From Candidatus Fermentithermobacillaceae bacterium (GTDB lineage Bacteria > Bacillota > Sulfobacillia > Fermentithermobacillales > Fermentithermobacillaceae): a stretch of DNA of 64,000 bases. Numbering within the stretch: position 1 is the first letter of the stretch; each line of letters opens with the position of its first letter. The stretch is taken from contig DULO01000066.1 in NCBI GenBank assembly GCA_012840345.1, forward strand, positions 21,571-85,570, in the 5' to 3' direction. The translations under genes and the position numbers were made by a program. The notes under the pieces were generated by a model. That model was not told the DNA's origin and made no database searches. It saw only the letters and a list, made by a program, of their open reading frames with translations. Positions 1 to 9,065 of the stretch are shown piece by piece.

Positions 1-2
1 AA

Positions 3-707
3 GGCAAAGCCAAAGTCGTGTATCCTTCCGGAGATCCAGGGCTGGTTCATATGGTGTTCAAAGACGACGCCACCGCTTTTAACGGGGAAAAGAGGGGCAC
101 CATTAAGGGGAAGGGCCACCTGAACGCCCAGATTTCGGCGATCCTGTTTAAGTATTTAGAGGAAAACGGCATTCCGACTCATTTCGTCTCGCTGGACGAC
201 AAAACGAGCATGACGGTAAAGTTACTTAAGATTTTCCCCATCGAGGTTGTGGTCCGGAACATCATCGCTGGGCACTTGGCCGAGAGAGTCGGGCGTCCCG
301 AAGGCGAGGATCTGCCGTTCCCCATCATCGAGCTCTACTACAAGTCGGATGAGCTGGGCGACCCGCTCCTAAATGATGACCACATCCTGGCTCTCGGCCT
401 CGCCTCAAGAGAGGAGATCGACCACCTAAAGAGCCAGGCCAGGAAGATTAACTCGCTGCTTAAGAACTTTTTTATGGAAAGAGGCCTGCTCTTGGTAGAC
501 TTCAAACTGGAGTTTGGCAGGGTGGTCTCAGTCGCGGAAGACGGAACCGTGGTCGAAGGGGAGATCGTGTTAGGCGACGAGATTTCGCCCGACACCTGCC
601 GGTTCTGGGATGCCGAGACCCGAATGAAGCTTGATAAAGACAGATTCAGAAGAGACTTAGGCGGCGTGGAGGAAGCTTACGCCGAGGTACTTAGGCGGAT
701 TTCATAA
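3..707 (+). CDS. purC: Phosphoribosylaminoimidazole-succinocarboxamide (SAICAR) synthase, 5'-truncated by window edge
   Basis: Frame is open to the window start (GKAKVVYPSGDPGL...). SAICAR synthetase motifs KDDATAFNGEKRGTIKGKG, EVVVRNIIAGHL, LVDFKLEFG, LGDEISPDTCRFWD. Followed by purS-purQ-purL. Confidence 0.95.
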   Translation, partial: GKAKVVYPSGDPGLVHMVFKDDATAFNGEKRGTIKGKGHLNAQISAILFKYLEENGIPTHFVSLDDKTSMTVKLLKIFPIEVVVRNIIAGHLAERVGRPEGEDLPFPIIELYYKSDELGDPLLNDDHILALGLASREEIDHLKSQARKINSLLKNFFMERGLLLVDFKLEFGRVVSVAEDGTVVEGEIVLGDEISPDTCRFWDAETRMKLDKDRFRRDLGGVEEAYAEVLRRIS

Positions 708-746
708 CGGATTTTGCAAGGAAAACACGCGGGGAGGGACTTCTCA

Positions 747-998
747 TTGAGGTTTAGGGGCACCGTCACAGTAGCGTTGAAGGAAGGCATCTTCGATCCC
801 CAGGGGGAAGCCGTAAGGTCGTCCCTGGTTTCCATGGGGTACAACCGGGTAAGCAGAGTGCGGATGGGAAAAGACATAGTTCTCACCCTTGAGGCTAAGG
901 ACTCGGCCGAGGCCCACGCGCTTTTGGACGACATGGCCAGGAAGCTTCTGGCTAATCCCGTGACCGAGTTCTACCGCGTGAAGGTGGAAGAGGCATAG
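747..998 (+). CDS. purS: Phosphoribosylformylglycinamidine synthase subunit PurS
   Basis: ~83 aa, LRFRGTVTVALKEGIFDPQGEAVRSSL...; TTG start at 747 preceded by GGGGAGGGA. ORF track extends to 714. Sits between purC and purQ. Confidence 0.9.
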   Translation: MRFRGTVTVALKEGIFDPQGEAVRSSLVSMGYNRVSRVRMGKDIVLTLEAKDSAEAHALLDDMARKLLANPVTEFYRVKVEEA

Positions 999-1060
999 AG
1001 CCGCTCGGGCACGCCGCGCGAGATACGTTTGACGCACTATGAGAGGCTGGTGACCTTCTT

Positions 1061-1840
1061 ATGAAATTCGGAGTAGTTGTTTTCCCGGGCTCCAACTGCG
1101 ATGCCGATGCTTTCCACGCGATACGTGACGCGGTTTCCCAGGAATGTGAATACATTTGGCACCAAGACACGGACCTCTCGGGATTTGACGCCATAATCCT
1201 CCCGGGCGGTTTTTCGTACGGCGACTACCTCAGGACGGGGGCGTTGGCAAGATTCTCGCCGGTGATGAAGTCGGTTCAGAAGTTCGCGGAGGACGGCGGA
1301 TTGGTCATCGGCATATGCAACGGTTTTCAGATCCTCTTGGAGGCGGGACTCCTGCCGGGAGCGATGCTTCCCAACGATGTGCTCGAGTTCAGGTGCCAAT
1401 GGGTCAACCTGAAGGTCGAGAACAACCGGACTCCGTTTACCTGCAAGTACGCTCCGGGCGAAATCGTAAGGGTACCCATCGCCCACCACGAGGGCAACTA
1501 CTACGCCGAGCCTCACATTTTGGACGAACTGGAGCGTTCCGGGCGGATCGTGTTCAGGTATGTAGATGAAGCCGGAGTTCCCTCCAGGGAAGCCAATCCC
1601 AACGGGGCAGCGAGGAACATTGCCGGGATAATCAACGAGCGCGGCAATGTGCTCGGTATGATGCCCCACCCGGAGAGGTGCTGCGACTCGTTACTGGGCG
1701 GTGAGGACGGCAAGAGAGTGTTCTTGTCAATGATAGAGTGGTTCGCCTCAAAGCGGGCATGCGGCGGGGCGGAGTTGTCTTCAGGCGCCGTACCCGGCGG
1801 GTCATCAACAGCGACAAGCGTCGCCAAGGATAGGAGCTGA
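1061..1840 (+). CDS. purQ: Phosphoribosylformylglycinamidine synthase subunit PurQ (glutamine amidotransferase)
   Basis: [59 protein letters not shown]. Confidence 0.95.
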   Translation: MKFGVVVFPGSNCDADAFHAIRDAVSQECEYIWHQDTDLSGFDAIILPGGFSYGDYLRTGALARFSPVMKSVQKFAEDGGLVIGICNGFQILLEAGLLPGAMLPNDVLEFRCQWVNLKVENNRTPFTCKYAPGEIVRVPIAHHEGNYYAEPHILDELERSGRIVFRYVDEAGVPSREANPNGAARNIAGIINERGNVLGMMPHPERCCDSLLGGEDGKRVFLSMIEWFASKRACGGAELSSGAVPGGSSTATSVAKDRS

Positions 1841-1845
1841 ATGAG

Positions 1846-4146
1846 ATGGCTGAGTGCGTAACCCCAAAAGACCCGGCTCCCCTTTGGAGACAGATGGGCT
1901 TAAAAGATGAAGAGTACAGCATGATCGTGGAGAAGCTCGGCAGGGAGCCCAACTACACGGAACTTGGAATGTTCGCGGTGCTTTGGTCGGAGCACTGTGC
2001 CTATAAGCACTCAAAATCGCTCCTTCGGACCTTGCCCACCAAGGGCGAGAGGGTAATGGTAGGACCCGGGGAGAACGCCGGAGTGGTGGATATCGGCGAC
2101 GGGCTCGCGTGCGCGTTCAAAGTGGAGTCCCACAACCATCCTTGCGCCGTTGAACCCTATCAAGGAGCGGCGACCGGCATCGGAGGCATCGTGAGGGATA
2201 TCTTGGCCATGGGCGCGAGGCCGGTGGCGCTCTTGGATTCGTTGAGATTTGGTCACTTGGATGACGCCAGGACGCGGTTTCTGTTTGGCGGCGTCGTCTC
2301 GGGAATCGCCGGATACGGCAACTGCTTGGGTATTCCGACCGTGGGCGGCGAAGTCTACTTCCAAGCGCCCTACAGGCAAAATCCCTTGGTGAACGTGCTC
2401 TGCGCCGGGATTATGGATCACAAGGACCTTCACAAGGGTCAGGCCTACGGCGTTGGAAACGTGGTTATGATCGTGGGGCACTCGACCGGACGTGACGGCA
2501 TCCACGGGTGCACGTTCGCGTCTGAGGAGTTGGGCGAGGACACCGAGTCCAAGAGACCCAACGTGCAAGTGGGAGACCCGTTCATGGAGAAGCTCCTCAT
2601 TGAGGCCTGCCTGGAAATGATGCAGAAGGGCGCCGTCGTAGGCATCCAGGACATGGGCGCCGCGGGCATCACCTCTTCGTGCGCGGAGACCGCCGCCAGA
2701 GCGGGCACTGGCCTTGCTATCGAGGTTTCCAAGGTACCCATGCGGGAAGAGGGCATGACCGCCTACGATGTGATGCTTTCTGAAAGCCAGGAGCGGATGC
2801 TCCTCATCGTGAAGCCCGAGAAGGTAGAGGAAGTCAAGGCTATAGGCAAAAAGTGGGGGCTTAACGCGGCCGAGATCGGGCAGGTGACCAGTTCCGGGCA
2901 GTTGCAGGTATTCCACAACGGTAAGCTCGAAGCCTCGATCCCGGTTAATCTCCTGGCCGAAGGCTCCCCCGTATATAATCCCGAATGGAAGGAACCCGCT
3001 TACTTCAGTGAAAACCAGCGCTTTGACTATAGCGCCGTCAAGGTTCCTGAGCTCAAGCAGTTTGGAGAAATCCTATTGAAACTTCTGGCCGCTCCCAACA
3101 TCGCGTCCAAGGAGCCGGTTTTTAGGCAGTACGATTACATGGTGCGGACCGACACGGTCCAGGGTCCTGGAGGCGGCGCCGCTCTCATAAGGGTGAAGGG
3201 GACAACCAAAGCAATGGCCATCGCCACTGACTGCAACGGCCGGCTTGTCTACCTGAACCCCAAGGCCGGCGCGAAGTGGGCGGTGGCGGAGGCGGCGCGG
3301 AACGTGGCCATCACCGGGGCTAAGCCAGTGGCCATCACCAACTGCCTGAACTTCGGAAATCCGGAGAAGCCAGAGATATACTGGCAGTTCAAAAACGCCA
3401 TCGAAGGAATGGCTGAAGCTTGCCTCGCCCTGTCTACTCCGGTTACGGGCGGCAACGTCAGTTTCTACAACGAGACCGAGGGAGAGGCCGTCTACCCGAC
3501 TCCCGTAATAGGAATGCTGGGAGTCCTTGATGATGTCAGCAAGAAGGTAACCCCCGGCTTCAAAGCTACCGGTGACGTGATCGCCCTGCTCGGCACAATC
3601 AGCGGCGACGCGGTCTCCCTCGCCGGCAGCGAGTATTTGGAGACGGTCCACGGCGCTGTCGCCGGGTGCCCGAGAGATCCCGACCTCGCGCTTGAAAAGA
3701 GCTTGGTCGATGTCTTGGTCAAGGCGGCGTCCGAGGGGCTTCTAAGGTCCGCTCAAGACCTGTCTGAAGGCGGGTTGGCAGTTGCCCTTGCCGAGTCTTG
3801 CATCTTGGCAGAGAAGGGCGCGGATGGCGCCGTCATTGAACTGGGCGGCACGGGGTGCAAAGCGGTCGCGGACCATCGCCCGGACGCCGTGTTGTTTGGA
3901 GAGTGCAACTCGGCTGTCGTGGTCAGCTTGGTCGAAGAAGACGTTTCCCGTCTCAAGGAGATTTGCGGAGAGCTTGGGGTACCCTTCGGCGTGCTGGGTA
4001 AAGTGAGTGGATCATCTTCTTTGAGGATAGAGAGTTGCATGGGCACCGCGGTTTTGGACGTTCAGGTCAGCGAGTTGCGGGATGTTTGGAAAAACGGTTT
4101 GTTGAGAGCGATGGCGGGCGATACCGCGAGAGGAACAACTGAATAG
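1846..4146 (+). CDS. purL: Phosphoribosylformylglycinamidine synthase subunit PurL
   Basis: 766 aa small-type PurL: LGREPNYTELGMFAVLWSEHCAYKHSK, VGPGENAGVVDIGDG, KVESHNHPCAVEPYQGAATGIGGIVRDI. Confidence 0.96.
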   Translation: MAECVTPKDPAPLWRQMGLKDEEYSMIVEKLGREPNYTELGMFAVLWSEHCAYKHSKSLLRTLPTKGERVMVGPGENAGVVDIGDGLACAFKVESHNHPCAVEPYQGAATGIGGIVRDILAMGARPVALLDSLRFGHLDDARTRFLFGGVVSGIAGYGNCLGIPTVGGEVYFQAPYRQNPLVNVLCAGIMDHKDLHKGQAYGVGNVVMIVGHSTGRDGIHGCTFASEELGEDTESKRPNVQVGDPFMEKLLIEACLEMMQKGAVVGIQDMGAAGITSSCAETAARAGTGLAIEVSKVPMREEGMTAYDVMLSESQERMLLIVKPEKVEEVKAIGKKWGLNAAEIGQVTSSGQLQVFHNGKLEASIPVNLLAEGSPVYNPEWKEPAYFSENQRFDYSAVKVPELKQFGEILLKLLAAPNIASKEPVFRQYDYMVRTDTVQGPGGGAALIRVKGTTKAMAIATDCNGRLVYLNPKAGAKWAVAEAARNVAITGAKPVAITNCLNFGNPEKPEIYWQFKNAIEGMAEACLALSTPVTGGNVSFYNETEGEAVYPTPVIGMLGVLDDVSKKVTPGFKATGDVIALLGTISGDAVSLAGSEYLETVHGAVAGCPRDPDLALEKSLVDVLVKAASEGLLRSAQDLSEGGLAVALAESCILAEKGADGAVIELGGTGCKAVADHRPDAVLFGECNSAVVVSLVEEDVSRLKEICGELGVPFGVLGKVSGSSSLRIESCMGTAVLDVQVSELRDVWKNGLLRAMAGDTARGTTE

Positions 4147-4223
4147 CGAAAAACGACACTACGGAACAACAAGGGAATAGCAGCCAGAAACGCCAAGCAA
4201 CCGAATGGCGGTTAGGTTCCCCC

Positions 4224-4263
4224 ATGCCCTCATGGTCTATGACCATGGGGGCATTGTTTCTTA
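4224..4263 (+). terminator. Rho-independent-like terminator after the pur operon
   Basis: ATGCCCTCATGGTC-TAT-GACCATGGGGGCAT (14-bp stem with one G-T, 3-nt loop) followed by TGTTTCTT. Confidence 0.8.
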
Positions 4264-4414
4264 TGCTGAAAATCCCATCTAGCAGGCATTATGCCACACA
4301 TTAACTGTGCTATGGGGAAGGACGAGCCTGTATAATCCCCAAATGTGATCGTCTACGGTTGCGTCATTGCGCCGTCCATGTGCCAGAGGATGCAGCTTGA
4401 GGAGGAGGTAGTTT

Positions 4415-5044
4415 ATGAAGAACGCAAGAATTATCGTCTCAACCATCGTAATCGTGTTCGTGTTGCTGGCGACCAGCGCCGGGCACGCTTTTGCGATGAC
4501 ACCTGAACAGCAGGCTATGTACGACGCGTGGTACCAGGCCCGTTTTGGGGTTGCCCCATCGCACTCAGCTCCGGCCGAGCCTGCTCCGTCTCAGCCCTCG
4601 CCTTCCCAACCGGCCCAGCAACCCCCTAAGACCGCGGGAGGATCCATCCAGCCTGTCCAGCCCAACGCTTTCGAACAAGGGGTACTGGACTTGTTGAACC
4701 AGCAAAGGGCAAAGAGCGGGTTGGCTCCGGTCAAGCTCGATCCTTACGTATCCGCCGTCGCACGCGTCAAGGCGGAGGACATGATCAAGAACAATTACTA
4801 CGGTCACGGCTCAAGCTATGGCTATTCAGGGAGCATGCTTCAGTACTTCGGCATCTACGTGAAGCTTTCCCGGGAGAACATTTGCCAGGCAGCCACAGCC
4901 CAGTCTGCTCACAATACATGGATGGGCAGCTCGAGCCACAAGGATAACATGTTGAAAGCATGGTGGACCGATGTGGGAATCGGCGTCGCGCGCAAGCCCG
5001 GTTCATCGCTCTACTATGTAGTTGAGATATTTGTGCAGAAGTAA
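4415..5044 (+). CDS. Secreted CAP-domain (SCP/PR1-like) protein
   Basis: Signal peptide MKNARIIVSTIVIVFVLLATSAGHAFA, Pro-rich linker, then CAP domain: LDLLNQQRAKSGLAPVKLDPYVSAVARVKAEDMIKNNYYGHGSSYG... AHNTWMGSSSHKDNML. Confidence 0.9.
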   Translation: MKNARIIVSTIVIVFVLLATSAGHAFAMTPEQQAMYDAWYQARFGVAPSHSAPAEPAPSQPSPSQPAQQPPKTAGGSIQPVQPNAFEQGVLDLLNQQRAKSGLAPVKLDPYVSAVARVKAEDMIKNNYYGHGSSYGYSGSMLQYFGIYVKLSRENICQAATAQSAHNTWMGSSSHKDNMLKAWWTDVGIGVARKPGSSLYYVVEIFVQK

Positions 5045-5205
5045 CGTCGTACCGGTGGCACCTCTGCGATCGGTGTTCGGCTAGGGGAGACGCGGGCAGC
5101 ACGCTTGGCGCTCGTACCCGCTTACCGGTTCAAGTAGCCCTCTATATGTAATGGTCATAAAAATGGATGAAGCATTGTGATCGTTTCATATAGGGGTGAA
5201 GGACC

Positions 5206-6549
5206 ATGCACCTACTCATGAACAACGCAGAGGTGCCGCAACACAGAATTGCCTCACCTCCCGCTGAAGCTCTTGAAGCAGTCTGCCAGCTATTCGGCTT
5301 ACCTTTTAGACACGAGAAACGAGCCGGCGTTTTTGCTGTCCACCCGCCGCTATTGGGTAGGAGGATAATCATCCGATCTTTCGCGGTTGACGGCGAGGCA
5401 AGCGACGGTCTCAGCGAGCAGGTAACGTTCGAGCTTCGGTTACTGGAGCGGCTCCTTTGGGTCTCAGGGGCCGACGTGACGCTGCTCTTGTCCCAAAAGA
5501 CCCCGGTGGAGGTCCAGGACAAGATCGACGAATCAGTCTTCTGGGACCTGGCGCTGTATGTATATCCAGGTCAGGCGGTCCCGGGACGCATTAATCCCCT
5601 AGTCCTCTACTCATGGTGGCACAGTCCGATGAAGAGCCGTAGCCTTGCCGGTTGCATCGAACGTGGATGCAAACCCGGGGACAAAGCCGGCGATAGGGTC
5701 GGTGACACCGGTTTCCGACGAGCCTCAACCATGCGCATGGCGAAAGAACTCAAGAACTGGTATTACCGCGCGCTTTCCCAAACTCGGGCTCCAGCGGTGC
5801 TGTTGTCCATACCCTTGGTAGACGGCTACGTCGAGTCCTTCTTGGATAGGCTGTCGCTCAAGATTTGCGATGGCATACTGCGGTTCTTCCGTAAGCAGCC
5901 TGTACCTCCGGAGACTTCCGCTACCTTAAGGCTCAAGTCGGTGATACCTGAGTCACACGTGGAGCGGAGACCTGCTGTGGTGGTGTCGCCTGATCATCGT
6001 CAAGACATACAAGAGATACAGGAGAGACAGGAGAAACAGGAGACAGAGGAGAGACAGGAGACAGAGGCCGACAAGCCAGACGAAACGGCGCCTCCAGTGA
6101 CCGAGAAGCCGTCCGCGCCTCCGAAGCCGCAATCGACTGAACCACAAAGCCTGCTCGAAAAGCGCGAGGCTGCGATCGTAATGGCCCAGCAGGCCCGTGC
6201 TAGGCAGGCTCGTCCCACCGCCTCTACTCCCACGGATGTCGCGGGCACTTCTGAGTCGCGAGCTACGTTTGCCCAAAAGCAGGGCCGCGAGCCTCCGAGA
6301 CTCTACGGTTATTCAGTAAACGTTTCCAGTTTGCCGAGACAGGCTCAAAAGACCCAACAAGACGCTGTTCAGGAAATGGAAGAGATGCGACGGTTGCTTG
6401 TTGAAGCTCCTGATCTAGCCAGGAAGCGCGCCGAGGAAATCCTGGTAAATAAGAGGATCAAGCCGACAAAGGCGCTTCTTGATGAGTACGTTGAGTACCT
6501 AAAACGCATGCTTCTGAATGTTGAGGGTGACGGTGGGGGAGAGGCGTGA
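5206..6549 (+). CDS. Hypothetical protein; N-terminal region resembles a degenerate N-acetylmuramoyl-L-alanine amidase (Amidase_3) fold, followed by a charged low-complexity segment
   Basis: 447 aa ORF with ATG and upstream GGGGTGAAGGA. Pattern ...EQVTFELRLLERLLWVSGADVTLLLSQ... and ...MRMAKELKNWYYRALSQTRAPAVLLSIPL follows Amidase_3 order but lacks zinc ligands. QERQEKQETEERQETEA repeat. Confidence 0.7.
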   Translation: MHLLMNNAEVPQHRIASPPAEALEAVCQLFGLPFRHEKRAGVFAVHPPLLGRRIIIRSFAVDGEASDGLSEQVTFELRLLERLLWVSGADVTLLLSQKTPVEVQDKIDESVFWDLALYVYPGQAVPGRINPLVLYSWWHSPMKSRSLAGCIERGCKPGDKAGDRVGDTGFRRASTMRMAKELKNWYYRALSQTRAPAVLLSIPLVDGYVESFLDRLSLKICDGILRFFRKQPVPPETSATLRLKSVIPESHVERRPAVVVSPDHRQDIQEIQERQEKQETEERQETEADKPDETAPPVTEKPSAPPKPQSTEPQSLLEKREAAIVMAQQARARQARPTASTPTDVAGTSESRATFAQKQGREPPRLYGYSVNVSSLPRQAQKTQQDAVQEMEEMRRLLVEAPDLARKRAEEILVNKRIKPTKALLDEYVEYLKRMLLNVEGDGGGEA

Positions 6550-6663
6550 CTCGTGACGTCTGCCGTTGGCTACCAACAAGGCTCCGTGTCTTGTTGTGAC
6601 ATGTCCTGTCGCGACCCCCTGTCGTGAAGTGCCTTGCTGACACGTACTCTCTTGAGATTGTGA

Positions 6664-6688
6664 GCCAGGAGGGGTGGACCCTCCTGGC
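6664..6688. terminator. Intergenic hairpin, likely bidirectional terminator between convergent genes
   Basis: GCCAGGAGGG-GTGGA-CCCTCCTGGC perfect 10-bp stem between the 5206 (+) and 6711 (-) genes. Confidence 0.6.
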
Positions 6689-6710
6689 CACGTCTGGTTT
6701 CTTCCCCTCG

Positions 6711-7568
6711 CTACTTTTTCGTAAGACTGTCTGTGACCACAGGCGGTACCAGATAGTCCTGTAACTGAGGTGGGTTGAATGACGGGAACGGCCTGTTGAC
6801 GAACTCGATGCAGGGGTTCTCCGCGAAGGGCGGCGGCAAGAGCTCCCAGTCGCACTCTCCGTACGCCGTAGTGACTAGTTGTACGTCAGCCCATGTCTTG
6901 ACAATGACGTGAGCCCCAACGGTGACGCTGACTCTGAGTACGTCTAGGAACACGTCTACAGTGCAATCGAGGATTTCCCACGACGATTCAGTCTTGACGC
7001 TGACCTGGCCGACCAGATCTTGATCGGGGAAGAACAGGACCAGCGATTTGATGAATTGAACAGGGCACACCTCTATATATCCGGTTGTCGGAGTTCTGTT
7101 GGGTGTGTTGTTCTGCAACTGCACGAGCACCGTGTTCTTTACAAGGCAGTCACCGATCGATGGGGTCGGGTCCGTTCCTGGCGTGACAGTTACGGTGATT
7201 TCAGCGGCGGGCGGCACGCCTCCAATGGGGTTGACCGTGAACTCCTGAGGCGGCCTCTCGATTACGAAGATGTGCTCCCGTTGGTTCTGTTTGAAAACAG
7301 CGCCCAGACAGACAATGTCATCTTCAGGCTGCCAGTCTACACCGTCGATGGGGTTCTGGTCGATGTCTATGAGAGGCAGCGTGGGCACGTCCTCAGCGAA
7401 TTCCTCGAGCCGGAAGAAGGTATCGCATTCAATCTGCTTCCGGGCGTCAAGAACCTTGGGTACTTCGATACACACGCACTCGCATCTGAAAACGTCAGGA
7501 CGTATGGGCGTGTTTGGCGGCGGCACTGGCGGCAACTGCATTGGTATAGCGAGATTCTTGGGTTTCAT
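6711..7568 (-). CDS. Hypothetical Cys-containing, Pro-rich protein (possible spore/surface structural protein)
   Basis: 285 aa: MKPKNLAIPMQLPPVPPPNTPIRPDVFRCECVCIEVPKVLDARKQIEC...; beta-rich, no catalytic motif recognised. Confidence 0.6.
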   Translation of the reverse strand: MKPKNLAIPMQLPPVPPPNTPIRPDVFRCECVCIEVPKVLDARKQIECDTFFRLEEFAEDVPTLPLIDIDQNPIDGVDWQPEDDIVCLGAVFKQNQREHIFVIERPPQEFTVNPIGGVPPAAEITVTVTPGTDPTPSIGDCLVKNTVLVQLQNNTPNRTPTTGYIEVCPVQFIKSLVLFFPDQDLVGQVSVKTESSWEILDCTVDVFLDVLRVSVTVGAHVIVKTWADVQLVTTAYGECDWELLPPPFAENPCIEFVNRPFPSFNPPQLQDYLVPPVVTDSLTKK

Positions 7569-7760
7569 CTACTATCCTCCTCCAGGTGTGATTGTTGTTG
7601 ATCCGGGTCCCTCCCGTATCTAGTGCACATTATGTGAAGCCCACCATGAAGGTTACAGAATCACCGTTCCAGTCAAGAAACTTGCTGATCCACAGGCACT
7701 GAGTCCTTGGGAGGCGCATAGAATGTGTACCGGAAAGTTAACATAAGGAGTTGACCGTCC

Positions 7761-8141
7761 ATGGCACGCATCGAAATAACCATCATGGGCTCTCGCAAGA
7801 TAAAGCACCGGACCGGATGCTGTGGCTCGAGGACTCAAGAGGAAGTGATCTTAGGCTATATCCCCAGCCTTTACAGGCGTTTTGGGCAGCGGCGCATAAG
7901 TTGTCGCTATCTTGACATCGATGATCCCGGAGCGCAGGACTATCCTGAGGTGGTAGACGCTGTAAGGCGCAAGGAGATAAGCCTTCCTGTAGCGTTACGA
8001 GAAGGGAAGGTCATCTTTCACGGACAGGGCACGCTGTTCAAGCTGCCTGACTACATCCAGCAAGAACTTGAGGCCGCGGGAGATGCCGGCCTCAGAACTC
8101 CTCCGCAATCAAGGAGAGAGCAGGGCCGAGGATCAGAGTAG
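7761..8141 (+). CDS. Small conserved hypothetical protein, possible thioredoxin-like fold with a CC motif
   Basis: 126 aa: MARIEITIMGSRKIKHRTGCCGSRTQEEV...; upstream AAGGAG. Confidence 0.55.
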   Translation: MARIEITIMGSRKIKHRTGCCGSRTQEEVILGYIPSLYRRFGQRRISCRYLDIDDPGAQDYPEVVDAVRRKEISLPVALREGKVIFHGQGTLFKLPDYIQQELEAAGDAGLRTPPQSRREQGRGSE

Positions 8142-8275
8142 CCCAAAGACGGCCACTGGGTTTGAACCTCCGTCCGCGAACGAAACGCTTAGCGTGAGAG
8201 CCGTCGCTCGGTTGAGCTTATCCACCGTTTGGACGTAAAGTAATATAGACGTCCCACGCGAACGGAGGATTCCCA

Positions 8276-9040
8276 ATGCTAAAGATATCGAGAGTATCCA
8301 AGAGTTACACGCCTGGCGTCAAGGCCGTAGACGCCTTGGACCTCGAGGTCAAACCCGGAGAGATTTTCGGGTTTCTCGGACCTAATGGAGCGGGTAAGAC
8401 GACCACCATCAAGATGGTTGTAGGCATTCTCAACCCCGACAGTGGGTCGATCAAGATCAACGGTCACGATATCGAAAAGGACCCCATCGAGGCAAAGCGC
8501 CAGATCGGTTATGTTCCCGATGAGGCCCAAATGTGGGACAAACTGACCGGTGTCGAGTACTTAAGTTTCATGTGCGATGTATATGGGGTTCCTGTCAATG
8601 AGAGGGACAAGAGGGTGCGTCCGCTTCTTGAGGCTTTCGAGATTCTGGACGCGGCCCGCGACCCGATTGGAAGCTACTCAAGGGGTATGCGCCAGAAAAT
8701 GGCGATCACCGGCTCGTTGGTACACCGGCCTCCACTGTGGATCCTCGACGAGCCCATGGTCGGACTGGATCCCAGGTCTTCGTTCCTCCTCAAAGAGCTC
8801 ATGCGGTCACATACAGATCAGGGCGGGGCCGTGTTCTTCTCTACCCACGTCATGGAGGTTGCCGAGAGGCTTTGCGACCGGGTCGGCATCATCCACAAGG
8901 GTAGACTCATAGCGGTCAACACGGTCCAGGAGATGAAAGACCTGTTCGCTAAGGAGAAAGACGCGTCGCTGGAGGAGATCTTCCTGGAGATCACAGAGGC
9001 GAAGCTGCCAGAAGAGCAGTTGCGGTCTTTGGCGAAATAA
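8276..9040 (+). CDS. ABC transporter ATP-binding protein (ABC-2 exporter type)
   Basis: Walker A GPNGAGKTT, signature YSRGMRQKM, Walker B LWILDEPMVGLDPRS, H-loop STHVMEVAERL. Confidence 0.95.
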   Translation: MLKISRVSKSYTPGVKAVDALDLEVKPGEIFGFLGPNGAGKTTTIKMVVGILNPDSGSIKINGHDIEKDPIEAKRQIGYVPDEAQMWDKLTGVEYLSFMCDVYGVPVNERDKRVRPLLEAFEILDAARDPIGSYSRGMRQKMAITGSLVHRPPLWILDEPMVGLDPRSSFLLKELMRSHTDQGGAVFFSTHVMEVAERLCDRVGIIHKGRLIAVNTVQEMKDLFAKEKDASLEEIFLEITEAKLPEEQLRSLAK

Positions 9041-9065
9041 TGTCGGTACGGGGGAGGTTGTTATC

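Noticed and set aside
2011-2916. 301-aa antisense ORF within purL, and similar long antisense ORFs (e.g. 9219..10064, 51561..52532, 18229..18912)
   Set aside because: Overlap well-identified genes, lack recognisable domains and show composition typical of complementary-strand frames.
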